Part shown: in pieces, positions 7,066 to 14,992 of the stretch
How positions within the stretch are numbered: the first letter of the stretch is position 1
Layout: every line of letters starts with the position of its first letter
Assembly: GCF_024211255.1 (NCBI RefSeq)
Contig: NZ_JAMLDY010000006.1
Span: 1 to 64,000, forward strand
Reading direction: 5' to 3'
From: Sphingomonas liriopis
GTDB taxonomy: Bacteria; Pseudomonadota; Alphaproteobacteria; Sphingomonadales; Sphingomonadaceae
Length of the DNA: 64,000 nt
Notes under the pieces: generated by a model
The model's database searches: none
What the model saw: the letters and a program-made list of their open reading frames with translations, nothing else
What the model was told of the DNA's origin: nothing
Made by a program: the position numbers and the translations under genes

Positions 7066-8463
7066 ATGTCTGCTCCCGCGCCAGAGGTGATCTCCCTCGG
7101 CTGCCGCCTCAACATCGCCGAGAGCGAAACGATCCGGACGCTCATCGCCGGGCGGGATACCGTGGTCGTCAACTCCTGCGCGGTGACCAATGCCGCGGTC
7201 AAGGCGACGCGGGTGGCGATCCGTCGCGCCCGCCGCGCGCGGCCCGGCGCCGAGCTGGTCGTCACCGGCTGTGCGGCGCAGCTCGACCCGCAGGGTTTCG
7301 CGGCGATGCCGGAAGTCGACCGGGTGATCGGCAATGGCGAGAAACTGCTGCCCGCGGCGTGGGACAGCCTCGCGCCCGTCGTGGTCGGCGATATCATGCA
7401 GTTGCGCGAAACGGCGCCGCATCTCGCCGCGAGCTTCACCGGCCATGCCCGCGCGTTCGTCGAGGTGCAGAACGGCTGCGATCATCGCTGCACCTTTTGC
7501 GCGATTCCCTTCGGACGCGGCCCCAGCCGGTCGGTGCCGGCGGGCGCAGTGGTCGAGCGGATCGCCGGACTGGTCGATGCGGGCCATGCGGAGGTGGTGC
7601 TGACCGGGGTCGACCTGACCAGTTACGGCCACGACCTGCCCGGCGCGCCGACGCTGGGGATGCTGGTCGAGCGCATCCTGCGGCATGTGCCGAAGCTGGC
7701 GCGGCTGCGGCTGTCGTCGCTCGATTCGATCGAGATCGACGAACGCCTGTTCGAGCTCGTCACCGGCGAGGCGCGGGTGATGCCGCATCTCCATCTGTCC
7801 TTCCAGGCGGGCAACGACCTGATCCTCAAGCGGATGAAGCGGCGGCACAGCCGCGCGCAGGCGGTGGCGACGGTGGCGCGGCTGAAAGCGGCCCGGCCGG
7901 AGATCGCGATCGGTGCGGACCTGATCGCCGGTTTCCCGACCGAGGATGCGGGCATGTTCGCCGAGACGCTGGCGCTGATCGACGATGCCGATATCGTCCA
8001 CGGCCATATCTTTCCCTATTCGCCGCGTGCCGGCACGCCGGCGGCGCGGATGCCGCAGGTCGATGCGGGCGCGATCCGGGCGCGCGCCGAGCGGTTGCGC
8101 GACGCGGCGGCGCGGCGCAAGGCGGCATGGCTGGCGGCGCAGGTGGGATCGGTGCAGCAGGTGCTGCTCGAGCGGCCGGGCGACCGCGGCCATGCGGGGA
8201 ATTTCGCGGAGGTGCGGCTTACCCCCACCCCCGTTCGGGCTGAGCCTGTCGAAGCCCCGCTCTCCTCAGGCGCGGCGCTTGCGGATAGCAGCCCTTCGAC
8301 AGTGAGCGGGTGGAACGTCCCCCGGACGTTCCAGTCGAGGCCGGGGGCCTCGACGACCCGCTCACCAGGGCGAACGGAAAATGAGATGGCTCGCACCGGA
8401 GACGTCGTCGCCGTCCGCATCACCCACGCCACCGACACCCACCTTCTAGGTACGATGATATGA
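7066..8463 (+). CDS. mtaB: tRNA N6-threonylcarbamoyladenosine methylthiotransferase (MtaB-like), with a repeat-encoded insertion
   Basis: This radical-SAM methylthiotransferase would convert t6A37 to ms2t6A in tRNA. The 465-residue protein has the UPF0004 domain with cysteines in LGCRLN, NSCAVTN and TGCAAQ, the radical-SAM cluster motif CDHRCTFC (preceded by FVEVQNG), and the HLSFQAGNDLILKRMKRRH segment. The C-terminal TRAM region is interrupted by about 49 residues (roughly 389-437) translated from a family B palindromic repeat. The frame then resumes with GDVVAVRITHATDTHLLG, the expected TRAM ending. Start ATG 7066 is preferred; TTG 7048 is possible. The stop overlaps ftsY by four bases. 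Confidence 0.9.
   Translation: MSAPAPEVISLGCRLNIAESETIRTLIAGRDTVVVNSCAVTNAAVKATRVAIRRARRARPGAELVVTGCAAQLDPQGFAAMPEVDRVIGNGEKLLPAAWDSLAPVVVGDIMQLRETAPHLAASFTGHARAFVEVQNGCDHRCTFCAIPFGRGPSRSVPAGAVVERIAGLVDAGHAEVVLTGVDLTSYGHDLPGAPTLGMLVERILRHVPKLARLRLSSLDSIEIDERLFELVTGEARVMPHLHLSFQAGNDLILKRMKRRHSRAQAVATVARLKAARPEIAIGADLIAGFPTEDAGMFAETLALIDDADIVHGHIFPYSPRAGTPAARMPQVDAGAIRARAERLRDAAARRKAAWLAAQVGSVQQVLLERPGDRGHAGNFAEVRLTPTPVRAEPVEAPLSSGAALADSSPSTVSGWNVPRTFQSRPGASTTRSPGRTENEMARTGDVVAVRITHATDTHLLGTMI
8231..8377. repeat. Family B repeat lying in frame inside mtaB
   Basis: The element opens with CCGTTCGGGCTGAGCCTGTC and closes with CTCACCAGGGCGAACGG. It contains the inner palindrome GAACGTCCCCCGGACGTTC and a second one around GAGGCCGGGGGCCTC. 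Its span is read without a stop in the mtaB frame, yielding peptides such as RAEPVEAP and WNVPRTFQSRPGAS. Compare the intergenic copies at 32683 and 34354. Confidence 0.85.
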
Positions 8464-9398
8464 GCACCACCCCGACCTGGCACGAGCGGCTGCTCGGCGG
8501 CTTCAGGAAGACCTCCGACCGGCTGGTCGGCAACCTCGCCGGCCTCGGCGGCGCGCGGCTCGACGAGGCGACGCTCGACGAGGTCGAGGAGGCGCTGATC
8601 GCCAGCGACCTCGGCCCCGATACCGCCGGCAAGATCCGCACGCGCCTCGCCGAGGGGACGTTCGAGCGCAACATGGAGGAGCTCGGCATCCGCCTCGTCG
8701 TCGCCGAGGAGGTGGAGAAGGCACTCGAACGCGTCGCGACGCCGCTGGAAGTGACCGCGTTTCCGCGGCCGCAGGTGATCCTCGTCATCGGCGTCAACGG
8801 ATCGGGCAAGACGACGACGATCGCAAAGCTCGCGCATCTGCTGATGGAACAGGATTACGGCGTGATGCTCGCGGCGGGCGACACGTTCCGCGCCGCGGCG
8901 ATCGGCCAGTTGCGCACCTGGGCGGATCGCGTCGGCGTGCCGATCGTCACCGGGCCGGAGGGCGGCGATGCCGCAGGCGTCGTCTGGGATGCCGTGAAGA
9001 AGGCGACCGAGACGGGCATCGACGTGCTGATCGTCGACACCGCGGGCCGCCTGCAGAACAAGCGCGAGCTGATGGACGAGCTCGCCAAGATCCGCCGCGT
9101 GCTCGGACGGATCAACCCGGCGAGCCCGCACGACGTCGTGCTCGTCCTCGATGCGACGACGGGACAGAACGCGCTCTCGCAGATCGAGGTGTTCAAGGAG
9201 GTCGCCGGGGTGACGGGCCTGGTGATGACCAAGCTCGACGGCACCGCGCGCGGCGGCGTGCTGGTCGCGGCAGCGGAGAAATACGGGCTGCCGATCCATG
9301 CGATCGGGGTGGGCGAAGGGATGACCGACCTGCGCCCGTTCGATGCCAACGAGGTGGCGCGGATCATTGCGGGCGTGGATCAGGGGGGACGGAAGTGA
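8460..9398 (+). CDS. ftsY: Signal recognition particle receptor FtsY
   Basis: FtsY is the membrane-associated GTPase that receives SRP-ribosome complexes. The 312-residue protein has the NG domain only: N helices (1-95), P-loop GVNGSGKTTTIAKLA, GDTFRAAAIGQL, DTAGRLQNK, and the TKLDGTARGGVLVAAAE segment ending ATPase-style with GEGMTDLRPFD. There is no long acidic A domain, as is common in alphaproteobacteria. The ATG overlaps the mtaB stop (ATGA), indicating an mtaB-ftsY operon. Confidence 0.97.
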   Translation: MSTTPTWHERLLGGFRKTSDRLVGNLAGLGGARLDEATLDEVEEALIASDLGPDTAGKIRTRLAEGTFERNMEELGIRLVVAEEVEKALERVATPLEVTAFPRPQVILVIGVNGSGKTTTIAKLAHLLMEQDYGVMLAAGDTFRAAAIGQLRTWADRVGVPIVTGPEGGDAAGVVWDAVKKATETGIDVLIVDTAGRLQNKRELMDELAKIRRVLGRINPASPHDVVLVLDATTGQNALSQIEVFKEVAGVTGLVMTKLDGTARGGVLVAAAEKYGLPIHAIGVGEGMTDLRPFDANEVARIIAGVDQGGRK

Positions 9399-9415
9399 CC
9401 TCGATCCAATCCTTC

Positions 9416-9512
9416 CGTCACCCCGGACGTGTTCCGGGGTCCACCGTTCCGCACATCCAAACGGCCGTGAAGCTTGCGGATGAGTGGACCCCGGAACACG
9501 TCCGGGGTGACG
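9416..9512. repeat. Dispersed palindromic repeat, family A
   Basis: Inverted arms CGTCACCCCGGACGTGTTCC and GGAACACGTCCGGGGTGACG are separated by about 45 variable bases. The element fills the gap between ftsY and the YciB gene. Confidence 0.85.
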
Positions 9513-9534
9513 AAGTATGTGGGGAGACGGCGGC

Positions 9535-10206
9535 ATGACCGAGCAGCAATCCCCCGGGCTGCGGATGGGCGTCGAATACGGCCCGCTGCTCGTCTTCTTC
9601 GCGGTCAATTTCCTGTTTCCCGCGAGCCTTGCGATGCAGCTGGTCGCATCGGGCACCGGCTTCCTCTCCGACCTCGACCGCGCCGGCGCGCTGGTGATCG
9701 CCAAGGTGATCGTCGCGACCACCGCCTTCGTCATCGCCACCATCGTCGCGATGGTCGTGTCGAAGACGAAGCTTGGCGCGATCTCGCCGATGCTGTGGAT
9801 TTCGGGTGGGTTCGTCGTCGTGTTCGGCGGGCTGACCGTCTGGTTCCACGACCCCAAGTTCATCCAGATGAAGCCGAGCTTCGTCTACGGCATGTTCGCC
9901 GCGGTGCTGGCGTTCGGATTGGTAACTGGCCGGCCGCTGCTGCAGGGGCTGCTCGGCAGCGCCTATCCGGGGCTCGATGCCGAGGGGTGGCGCAAGCTGA
10001 CGCGCAACTGGGCGCTGTTCTTCGTCGGCATGGCCGCGCTCAACGAGGCGGTGTGGCGGACGACCGACTGGGATTTCTGGGTCGGGTTCAAGCTGTGGGG
10101 GGCGATCCCGCTGACGCTGCTGTTCGCGTTCGCGAATATCCCGATGCTGCTGCGGCACGGGTTGAAGACGGAGGATGACCCGCAGGCAGGCATTCCGCCG
10201 GAGTGA
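9535..10206 (+). CDS. yciB: Inner membrane-spanning protein YciB / septation protein A family
   Basis: The 223-residue polytopic protein has about five to six hydrophobic segments and family signatures including EYGPLLVFFAVNF near the N-terminus, FHDPKFIQMKPSFVYGMFA in the middle, and WALFFVGMAALNEAVWR followed by FWVGFKLWGAIPLTLLFAFANIPML at the C-terminus. YciB-type proteins have been linked to septation and envelope integrity, but their biochemical role is unclear. I chose the ATG at 9535, which has GGGGAG upstream; a start at 9517 would lie inside the repeat-adjacent region. It probably follows ftsY on the same transcript. Confidence 0.9.
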   Translation: MTEQQSPGLRMGVEYGPLLVFFAVNFLFPASLAMQLVASGTGFLSDLDRAGALVIAKVIVATTAFVIATIVAMVVSKTKLGAISPMLWISGGFVVVFGGLTVWFHDPKFIQMKPSFVYGMFAAVLAFGLVTGRPLLQGLLGSAYPGLDAEGWRKLTRNWALFFVGMAALNEAVWRTTDWDFWVGFKLWGAIPLTLLFAFANIPMLLRHGLKTEDDPQAGIPPE

Positions 10207-10210
10207 GCAT

Positions 10211-10347
10211 AACCCCTCTCCCACCGGGAGAGGGGTCGAGCAGCGTAGCTGCGAGGGGGTGAGGGTGACCGCGACGCACAAGCCACCCTCACCCCCTTCC
10301 GCGCCCTGCGGGCGCTCCCTCCCTCTCCCACCGGGAGAGGGAAATAG
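10211..10347. repeat. Dispersed palindromic repeat, family E
   Basis: The element is bounded by CCCCTCTCCCACCGGGAGAG on the left and CCCTCTCCCACCGGGAGAGG on the right, with GAGGGGGTGAGGGTG and CACCCTCACCCCC facing each other in the centre. It separates two converging genes. A second copy is at 63451. Confidence 0.8.
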
Positions 10348-10350
10348 GGG

Positions 10351-10956
10351 TTACGCCGCGTCGAAGCGCTTGCCGGCTTCGTCCCAGTTCACCACGTCCC
10401 ACCATGCCTTGAGATAGCCCGGCCGGTCGTTCTTGTAGGTCAGGTAGTAAGCGTGTTCCCACACGTCGTTGCCGAGGATCGGCGTGCCCTTGTCCTTGGC
10501 GTCGTCCATCAGCGGATTGTCCTGATTGGGCGTCGAGGTGACCTTGAGCGCGCCGCTCGAATCCTTGATGACCCAGGCCCAGCCCGACCCGAACTGGCCC
10601 GCACCCTTGGTGTTGAAGTCTTCCTTCAGCTTGTCGAGCCCACCGTAGGCGTCGATCGCGTCCTTGAGGGCGCCGGACGGCTGGGTCGAACCCTTCGGCC
10701 CCATGATCTTCCAGAAGAAGTCGTGGTTCCAGAACCCACCGCCATTGTTGCGCACCAGCGGCGGCAATGACGAGATGCGGCTGAGGATGTCCTCGATCGA
10801 CAGGCCTTCCAGGCTCGGATCGGCGGCGACGCCCTCGTTGAGCTTGGCGGTATAGGCGGCGTGATGCTTGTCGTGGTGGAAGGTCATCGTTTCCTTGGAG
10901 ATGACCGGCTCCAGCGCGTCATAATCGTACGGCAGCGGCGGCAGTTCGAATGCCAT
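10351..10956 (-). CDS. sodB: Superoxide dismutase [Fe]
   Basis: The enzyme dismutates superoxide to oxygen and hydrogen peroxide in the cytoplasm. The 201-residue protein shows the four metal ligands H27 (FHHDKHH), H78 (FWNHDFFW), D164 and H168 (DVWEHAYYLTY). The GGGFWNH and AGQFGSGWAWV segments favour the iron type, though cambialistic metal use cannot be excluded. An AGGAG sequence precedes the ATG. The gene stands alone, converging on yciB and co-directional with pspF upstream. Confidence 0.95.
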   Translation of the reverse strand: MAFELPPLPYDYDALEPVISKETMTFHHDKHHAAYTAKLNEGVAADPSLEGLSIEDILSRISSLPPLVRNNGGGFWNHDFFWKIMGPKGSTQPSGALKDAIDAYGGLDKLKEDFNTKGAGQFGSGWAWVIKDSSGALKVTSTPNQDNPLMDDAKDKGTPILGNDVWEHAYYLTYKNDRPGYLKAWWDVVNWDEAGKRFDAA

Positions 10957-11042
10957 GGGAAAGGCTCCTCTTGGATAGGGACGATGTCGTCCCCGCGTTA
11001 ACGCCGGACGTCGCCTAACGCTCCCATCCCGTTACGCAAGCG

Positions 11043-12092
11043 TCATGACCCCTGCGCGTTGATGAGATCGTGGCGGCGCAGCGCATGGCGCAGCTGGTCG
11101 TAGCTCAACCCCAGCGCCTCCGCGGTCGAACGCTGGTTGAAGCGGTGCTCGGCGAGCGCGCGCGCCAGCAGCTCGCGCTCGAAGCGCGCGACGCGCGACT
11201 TGAAGTCCGACGGGCCGGTGTCGCAGGCGACGACCGGGCTGTCCTCGCTCTCGACCGGCGCGGGCGCGGGCTGGTCGGCGGGTGCCTTGCTCGGGCCCCC
11301 GCCCGGGCCGCCGGTGGGGCGGTACGGCGAGGCGAAGGGGTCGATCTCGATCCCGTCGACCGGCCCGCCGCCCTCCCAGCGATAGACCGCGCGTTCGACG
11401 ACGTTGCGCAGCTCGCGGACGTTGCCGGGCCAGCGGTGGGTCAGCAGCTGGTCGAGCGCGCGCGGGCCGAAGCCGGGCCAGCGTTCCCAGCCGATCTCCG
11501 ACGCCATCCGCCGCCCGAAATGGTCGGCGAGCACCGCGATGTCGCCCGATCGCGCGCGCAACGGCGGCAGCGTCACCACTTCGAACGAGAGCCGGTCGAG
11601 CAGATCGGCGCGAAACTCGTGCGCGTCGACCTTGTCGGGCAGATGCTCGTTGGTCGCCGCGACGATGCGGACGTCGACGCGCAACGGTCGCGACGAGCCG
11701 ATCCGCGTCACCTCGCCATATTCGACCGCGCGCAGCAGCCGGTCCTGCGCCGCCATCGACAGCGTGCCGAGTTCGTCGAGGAACAGGGTACCGCCGTCCG
11801 CCTCCTCGAACCGCCCGGTGCGCGCCTTGGTCGCGCCGGTGAAGGCGCCCGCCTCATGCCCGAACAATTCCGCCTCGATCAGCGACTCGGGCAGCGCCGC
11901 GCAGTTCATGATGACCAGCGGCTGGTCCCAGCGCGGGGAGAGGCGATGGAGGCGCTCGGCGACGAGCTCCTTGCCCGTGCCGCGTTCGCCGATGACCAGC
12001 ACCGGCCGGTCGAGCGCGGCGGCGCGGCTGGCGCGTTCCAGCGCATCCAGAAAGGCCCCCGATTGGCCGATGACCTGTGTCGTCCGCTGCAT
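11043..12092 (-). CDS. pspF: Sigma-54-dependent activator PspF
   Basis: PspF is the enhancer-binding ATPase that activates sigma-54 RNA polymerase at the psp promoter and is itself restrained by PspA. The 349-residue protein has no receiver domain and begins directly with the AAA+ domain: Walker A GERGTGKE, the sigma-54 contact loop GAFTGA, Walker B LFLDELG, and the conserved WPGNVRELRNVVERAVYRWEGG segment. A Pro/Gly-rich linker leads to a Fis-type HTH near the end (NQRSTAEALGLSYDQLRHAL). It is divergent from the psp genes. The ATG at 12092 is the first that fits; the ribosome binding site is weak. Confidence 0.95.
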   Translation of the reverse strand: MQRTTQVIGQSGAFLDALERASRAAALDRPVLVIGERGTGKELVAERLHRLSPRWDQPLVIMNCAALPESLIEAELFGHEAGAFTGATKARTGRFEEADGGTLFLDELGTLSMAAQDRLLRAVEYGEVTRIGSSRPLRVDVRIVAATNEHLPDKVDAHEFRADLLDRLSFEVVTLPPLRARSGDIAVLADHFGRRMASEIGWERWPGFGPRALDQLLTHRWPGNVRELRNVVERAVYRWEGGGPVDGIEIDPFASPYRPTGGPGGGPSKAPADQPAPAPVESEDSPVVACDTGPSDFKSRVARFERELLARALAEHRFNQRSTAEALGLSYDQLRHALRRHDLINAQGS

Positions 12093-12192
12093 CGCCAACT
12101 TGTGGCGTAAAATACCAACGTTACGCAAGCGTTCATCCGTGGTTCATAGGAATAATACACCTAGAAAGCGCGGAAAACCGCCGTTTTCGCAA

Positions 12193-12209
12193 TTGGCACG
12201 GCCCCTGCA
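12193..12209 (+). promoter_or_regulatory. Sigma-54 promoter of the psp operon
   Basis: The sequence TTGGCACGGCCCCTGCA matches the sigma-54 consensus (-24 GG in TTGGCACG, -12 GC in CTGCA, correct spacing). It lies about 60 bases before the first rightward gene and opposite pspF. This is the standard arrangement of psp regulation, so PspF is the expected activator and its binding sites should lie between 12093 and 12192. Confidence 0.9.
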
Positions 12210-12268
12210 ATGCACCCGGCATACCGCCAGCACGGCGGCCCAAGTTTCAAAAGTTTCAGGAGGTTACC

Positions 12269-12409
12269 ATGTTCCATTCCGAGATCGGTCGTAAGCTTGC
12301 CGCCATCGTCTGCACCGTCCTGTTCAGCGCGACCTGCGTCGCCGGCGCAGTAGGTCCGGCGACCGGCAGCCACCAGACCGTCGAGAAGGCCGCCCGCCTT
12401 TCGGCGTAA
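12269..12409 (+). CDS. Small exported or membrane peptide, first gene of the psp operon
   Basis: The 46-residue product starts at an ATG with a perfect CAGGAGG ribosome binding site. It begins MFHSEIGRKLAAIVCTVLFS and has a basic residue pair followed by a hydrophobic stretch and an Ala/Gly segment (residues 10-30), consistent with a signal peptide or a single membrane anchor. The tail is hydrophilic. It lies between the sigma-54 promoter and pspA. I recognise no family and cannot assign a function. Confidence 0.65.
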   Translation: MFHSEIGRKLAAIVCTVLFSATCVAGAVGPATGSHQTVEKAARLSA

Positions 12410-12479
12410 GCGGTCCCAAACCGGGGCGGGTCGTTTCCCTCGCTCCGCCCCGGCCATGTTTCCAGGAGCACACACCACG

Positions 12480-13157
12480 ATGGGCATCTTCTCCCGCACC
12501 CGCGACATCGTCGCCGCCAACTTCGCCGACCTGCTCGAAAAGGCGGAAGACCCGGCGAAGATGATCCGCATGATTATCCTCGAGATGGAGGAGACGCTGG
12601 TCGAGGTCCGCGCCAGCGCGGCGCGCACGATCGCCGACCAGAAGGAAATGCGCCGCCACATCAACAAGCTCGATCAGCTGCAGGCGAACTGGATGGAAAA
12701 GGCGGAGCTGGCGCTGAGCAAGAACCGTGAGGACCTTGCCAAGGCGGCGCTCGGCGAGAAGCAGAAGGCCGCCGACATGGCCGAGCAGCTGATGATCGAG
12801 GTGAAGGTGCTCGACGACGCGCTGCGCGCCTCCGAAGAGGATATCGCCAAGCTCCAGAAGAAGCTGAGCGAAGCCCGCGCCAAGCAGTCGAACGTCCAGA
12901 CCCGGCTGGAAAGCGCCAACAACCGCTACCGCCTGCGCGAGATGTATGCGGGGCCGAAGACGCACGAGGCGTTCAGCCGCTTCGACGTCCTCGAACGCCG
13001 CGTCGACGATGCCGAGGGCCGCGCCGAGGCGCTGGGTCTGGGCGTGCCCAAGACGCTGGAGGAAGAGATCGCCGAGCTGCGCCAGGGCGACAAGGTCGAT
13101 GCCGAGCTCGCCGCGCTGAAGGCGCGCCTGAGCGGCAACGCGGACAAGGAGGGTTGA
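12480..13157 (+). CDS. pspA: Phage shock protein A
   Basis: PspA is the peripheral membrane effector of the envelope-stress response. It polymerises on damaged inner membrane and, when idle, inhibits PspF. The 225-residue protein is almost wholly coiled coil: an N-terminal amphipathic helix (MGIFSRTRDIVAANFADLLE), the EDPAKMIRMIILEMEETLVEVR segment and long heptad regions to about residue 190. It follows the small peptide gene by 70 bases and precedes pspB by one base. Confidence 0.97.
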   Translation: MGIFSRTRDIVAANFADLLEKAEDPAKMIRMIILEMEETLVEVRASAARTIADQKEMRRHINKLDQLQANWMEKAELALSKNREDLAKAALGEKQKAADMAEQLMIEVKVLDDALRASEEDIAKLQKKLSEARAKQSNVQTRLESANNRYRLREMYAGPKTHEAFSRFDVLERRVDDAEGRAEALGLGVPKTLEEEIAELRQGDKVDAELAALKARLSGNADKEG

Positions 13158-13158
13158 G

Positions 13159-13413
13159 ATGAACACCGTCCTGGTTTGCCTGACGCTCTTCGTCGGCCTG
13201 CCCTGGGTCATCCTCCACTATGTCACCAAGTGGAAGCAGGCGCCCAAGATCACCGACGAGGACGAGAAGCTGCTCGACGAGATGTTCAATCTCGCCCGCC
13301 GGCTCGAGGATCGCCTCAACACCGTCGAGCGGATCGTCGCCGCCGACAACCCCGACTTCAAGCCGAGCCTGACCGCTCAGCAGCCGCAATATCAGATCGA
13401 TCGGAGGAACTGA
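13159..13413 (+). CDS. pspB: Phage shock protein B
   Basis: PspB is a small inner-membrane protein that with PspC senses envelope stress and relieves PspA inhibition of PspF. The 84-residue product has one N-terminal membrane segment (VLVCLTLFVGLPWVILHYVTKW), the characteristic DEDEKLLDEMFNLARRLEDRL helix, and LNTVERIVAADNPDFK. The gene begins just after the pspA stop and ends one base before the pspC start, so the three are tightly coupled. Confidence 0.95.
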   Translation: MNTVLVCLTLFVGLPWVILHYVTKWKQAPKITDEDEKLLDEMFNLARRLEDRLNTVERIVAADNPDFKPSLTAQQPQYQIDRRN

Positions 13414-13414
13414 G

Positions 13415-13789
13415 ATGTCCGCCCGCACCCAATTCTACCTCGACAAGCCGAACGGCAAATGGGCCGGCGTGTGTTCGGGGATCGCCGATTACACCGGCTT
13501 CGACATCACGTTGGTCCGCGTCGCCATGGTCGTGCTGACCATCGCCACCTCGGGCTGGGTGCTGATCGGCTACCTCGCCGCCGCATGGCTGGCGCCCAAG
13601 AAGCCGAGCGGCCTCTACGAAACGCAGGAGGACGCCAAGTTCTGGCAGGGCGTGCGCTCGAACCCCAAGCGCTCGACCACCGAAGTCCGCAGCAAGCTGC
13701 GCGATATCGACCGCCGGCTCGCCGACATGGAGCTGCACTATACCAGTCGCAACAACCGGCTGGCCGAGGAAATCGACAGCCTGCGCTGA
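13415..13789 (+). CDS. pspC: Phage shock protein C
   Basis: The 124-residue protein has the PspC domain: KPNGKWAGVCSGIADYTGFDITLVR, a hydrophobic membrane segment (MVVLTIATSGWVLIGYLAAAWLA), and then a charged region. Its C-terminal 45 residues form a predicted coiled coil ending LADMELHYTSRNNRLAEEIDSLR. That tail resembles the C-terminal ends of the small proteins encoded just downstream. PspC pairs with PspB at the membrane. Confidence 0.95.
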   Translation: MSARTQFYLDKPNGKWAGVCSGIADYTGFDITLVRVAMVVLTIATSGWVLIGYLAAAWLAPKKPSGLYETQEDAKFWQGVRSNPKRSTTEVRSKLRDIDRRLADMELHYTSRNNRLAEEIDSLR

Positions 13790-13818
13790 GACGGGCTTGA
13801 CCGAAAGGGAAGAAGACG

Positions 13819-14127
13819 ATGTCGGACCTTGCGCTGATGATCCCGATTACCGCGATTGCGATCGGGCCGGTGACCTGGATCGCGAACAACTGGTTACGCA
13901 CCAAGCATGGCTATCCGCCGCTGGACTACCGCAGCCGCCGGCGCCGCGGCGCGGAGGCCGAAACGGACCTCGAGGCGGAGCGCAAGATCATGCTGCTCAC
14001 CAACGAGAACGACAAGCTGACCGGGCAGGTCGGCCGCCTGGAGGAACGCATCGCCGTCCTCGAACGCATCGCCACCGATCCCGCCGAGCGCACCGCCCGC
14101 GAGATCGAGGCGCTGCGCGACCGCTAG
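13819..14127 (+). CDS. PspB-like small membrane/coiled-coil protein 1
   Basis: The 102-residue protein has an N-terminal hydrophobic segment (LALMIPITAIAIGPVTWIA), a basic stretch (SRRRRRG), and a C-terminal coiled coil ending GRLEERIAVLERIATDP, then TAREIEALRDR. The LEERIxVLERIxTD...EIExLR pattern recurs in the next genes and resembles LEDRLNTVERIVA of PspB. A GGGAAGAAG sequence precedes the ATG. It occupies the place where pspD or pspG accessory genes sit in other bacteria, but no established name fits. Confidence 0.7.
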   Translation: MSDLALMIPITAIAIGPVTWIANNWLRTKHGYPPLDYRSRRRRGAEAETDLEAERKIMLLTNENDKLTGQVGRLEERIAVLERIATDPAERTAREIEALRDR

Positions 14128-14141
14128 AAGGAGCCCCCGCC

Positions 14142-14405
14142 ATGGGACCCGATCACGTTTTTTTCATGTTCCTCGGCGCCGCGATCACGCTGGCCATCCA
14201 GTGGTACGGCCGTCGCAAGGTGCGCCAGGCGATCATCGCTCCCGATCTGGAGGCGCGCCAGAACATCGACCTGCTCGATGCCGAGAATGCCCGCCGTATC
14301 GGCCAGATCGACCGGCTGCAGGAGCGGCTGGCGACGGTCGAGAGCATCGTGACCGACCGCTCGCATCGGCTGGGCCATGAAATCGAACAGCTGCGTGTCG
14401 GCTAG
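14142..14405 (+). CDS. PspB-like small membrane/coiled-coil protein 2
   Basis: The 87-residue product has one N-terminal membrane segment (HVFFMFLGAAITLAIQWYG), a short basic stretch and a coiled coil ending RLQERLATVESIVTDRSHRL, then GHEIEQLRVG. It is separated from the preceding gene by 14 bases containing AGAAGGAG. Its layout matches its neighbours, which suggests tandem duplication followed by divergence. Function is unknown; a membrane-linked partner of PspA or PspC is a reasonable inference from position alone. Confidence 0.7.
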   Translation: MGPDHVFFMFLGAAITLAIQWYGRRKVRQAIIAPDLEARQNIDLLDAENARRIGQIDRLQERLATVESIVTDRSHRLGHEIEQLRVG

Positions 14406-14417
14406 AAGGAACGATCG

Positions 14418-14708
14418 ATGAACGGCTTTACGATCTTCATGCTCGCCTTCGTCGTCATCGGCCTGCCGGTGATCCTCGGCATCGGCAGCGAGATGTTCAG
14501 GCGCTGGCTCAAGCACAAGGAAACGATGGCGAGCGCGCTCAATGCGCAGACGGCGGAGAAGGCGGCGCAATATGCCGCCCATACCGAACGGCTGGAGGAG
14601 CGCGTCCGCGTGCTCGAACGCATCGTCACCGACCGCGGCGTCGACCTGGCGCGCGAGATCGAGGACCTGCGCGATCCCCGCCCCGCCGCGCGCCTGCCGA
14701 TCAACTGA
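14418..14708 (+). CDS. PspB-like small membrane/coiled-coil protein 3
   Basis: The 96-residue product has an N-terminal membrane segment (FTIFMLAFVVIGLPVILGIG), a charged linker (RWLKHKET) and a coiled coil with ERLEERVRVLERIVTDRGVD, then LAREIEDLRD. It starts 12 bases after the previous stop with an AGAAGGAAC ribosome binding site. Of the five, its repeat motif looks closest to that of protein 1. Confidence 0.7.
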   Translation: MNGFTIFMLAFVVIGLPVILGIGSEMFRRWLKHKETMASALNAQTAEKAAQYAAHTERLEERVRVLERIVTDRGVDLAREIEDLRDPRPAARLPIN

Positions 14709-14732
14709 TCCCGAATACGAGGATTCGCACCC

Positions 14733-14978
14733 ATGAACCCCGCAGAGATGATCGTCGCGATCGTGGCGCTGGTGATGATCGGTGGCGTGCTGCGCGCCCG
14801 CTTCGCCGCCCACGCCCGCAGCGACATGGCCGCACCGCCGGCGAGCGACGATACCCACCGCCTCGCCTACGAAGTGCAGCTGCTGAAGGAGCGCATCCAG
14901 GTGCTGGAGCGCGTCATCACCGACAATCGCAGTACCACCGATCTCAGTCATGAGATCGAACGGCTGCGCGACCGCTAG
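14733..14978 (+). CDS. PspB-like small membrane/coiled-coil protein 4
   Basis: The 81-residue product has a short N-terminal hydrophobic segment (MIVAIVALVMIGGVLRA), a variable linker and a coiled coil with LLKERIQVLERVITDNRST, then LSHEIERLRDR. It is the most compact member with the complete motif. Spacing to the previous gene is 24 bases. Confidence 0.7.
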   Translation: MNPAEMIVAIVALVMIGGVLRARFAAHARSDMAAPPASDDTHRLAYEVQLLKERIQVLERVITDNRSTTDLSHEIERLRDR

Positions 14979-14992
14979 AAAGGAGGCGGACC

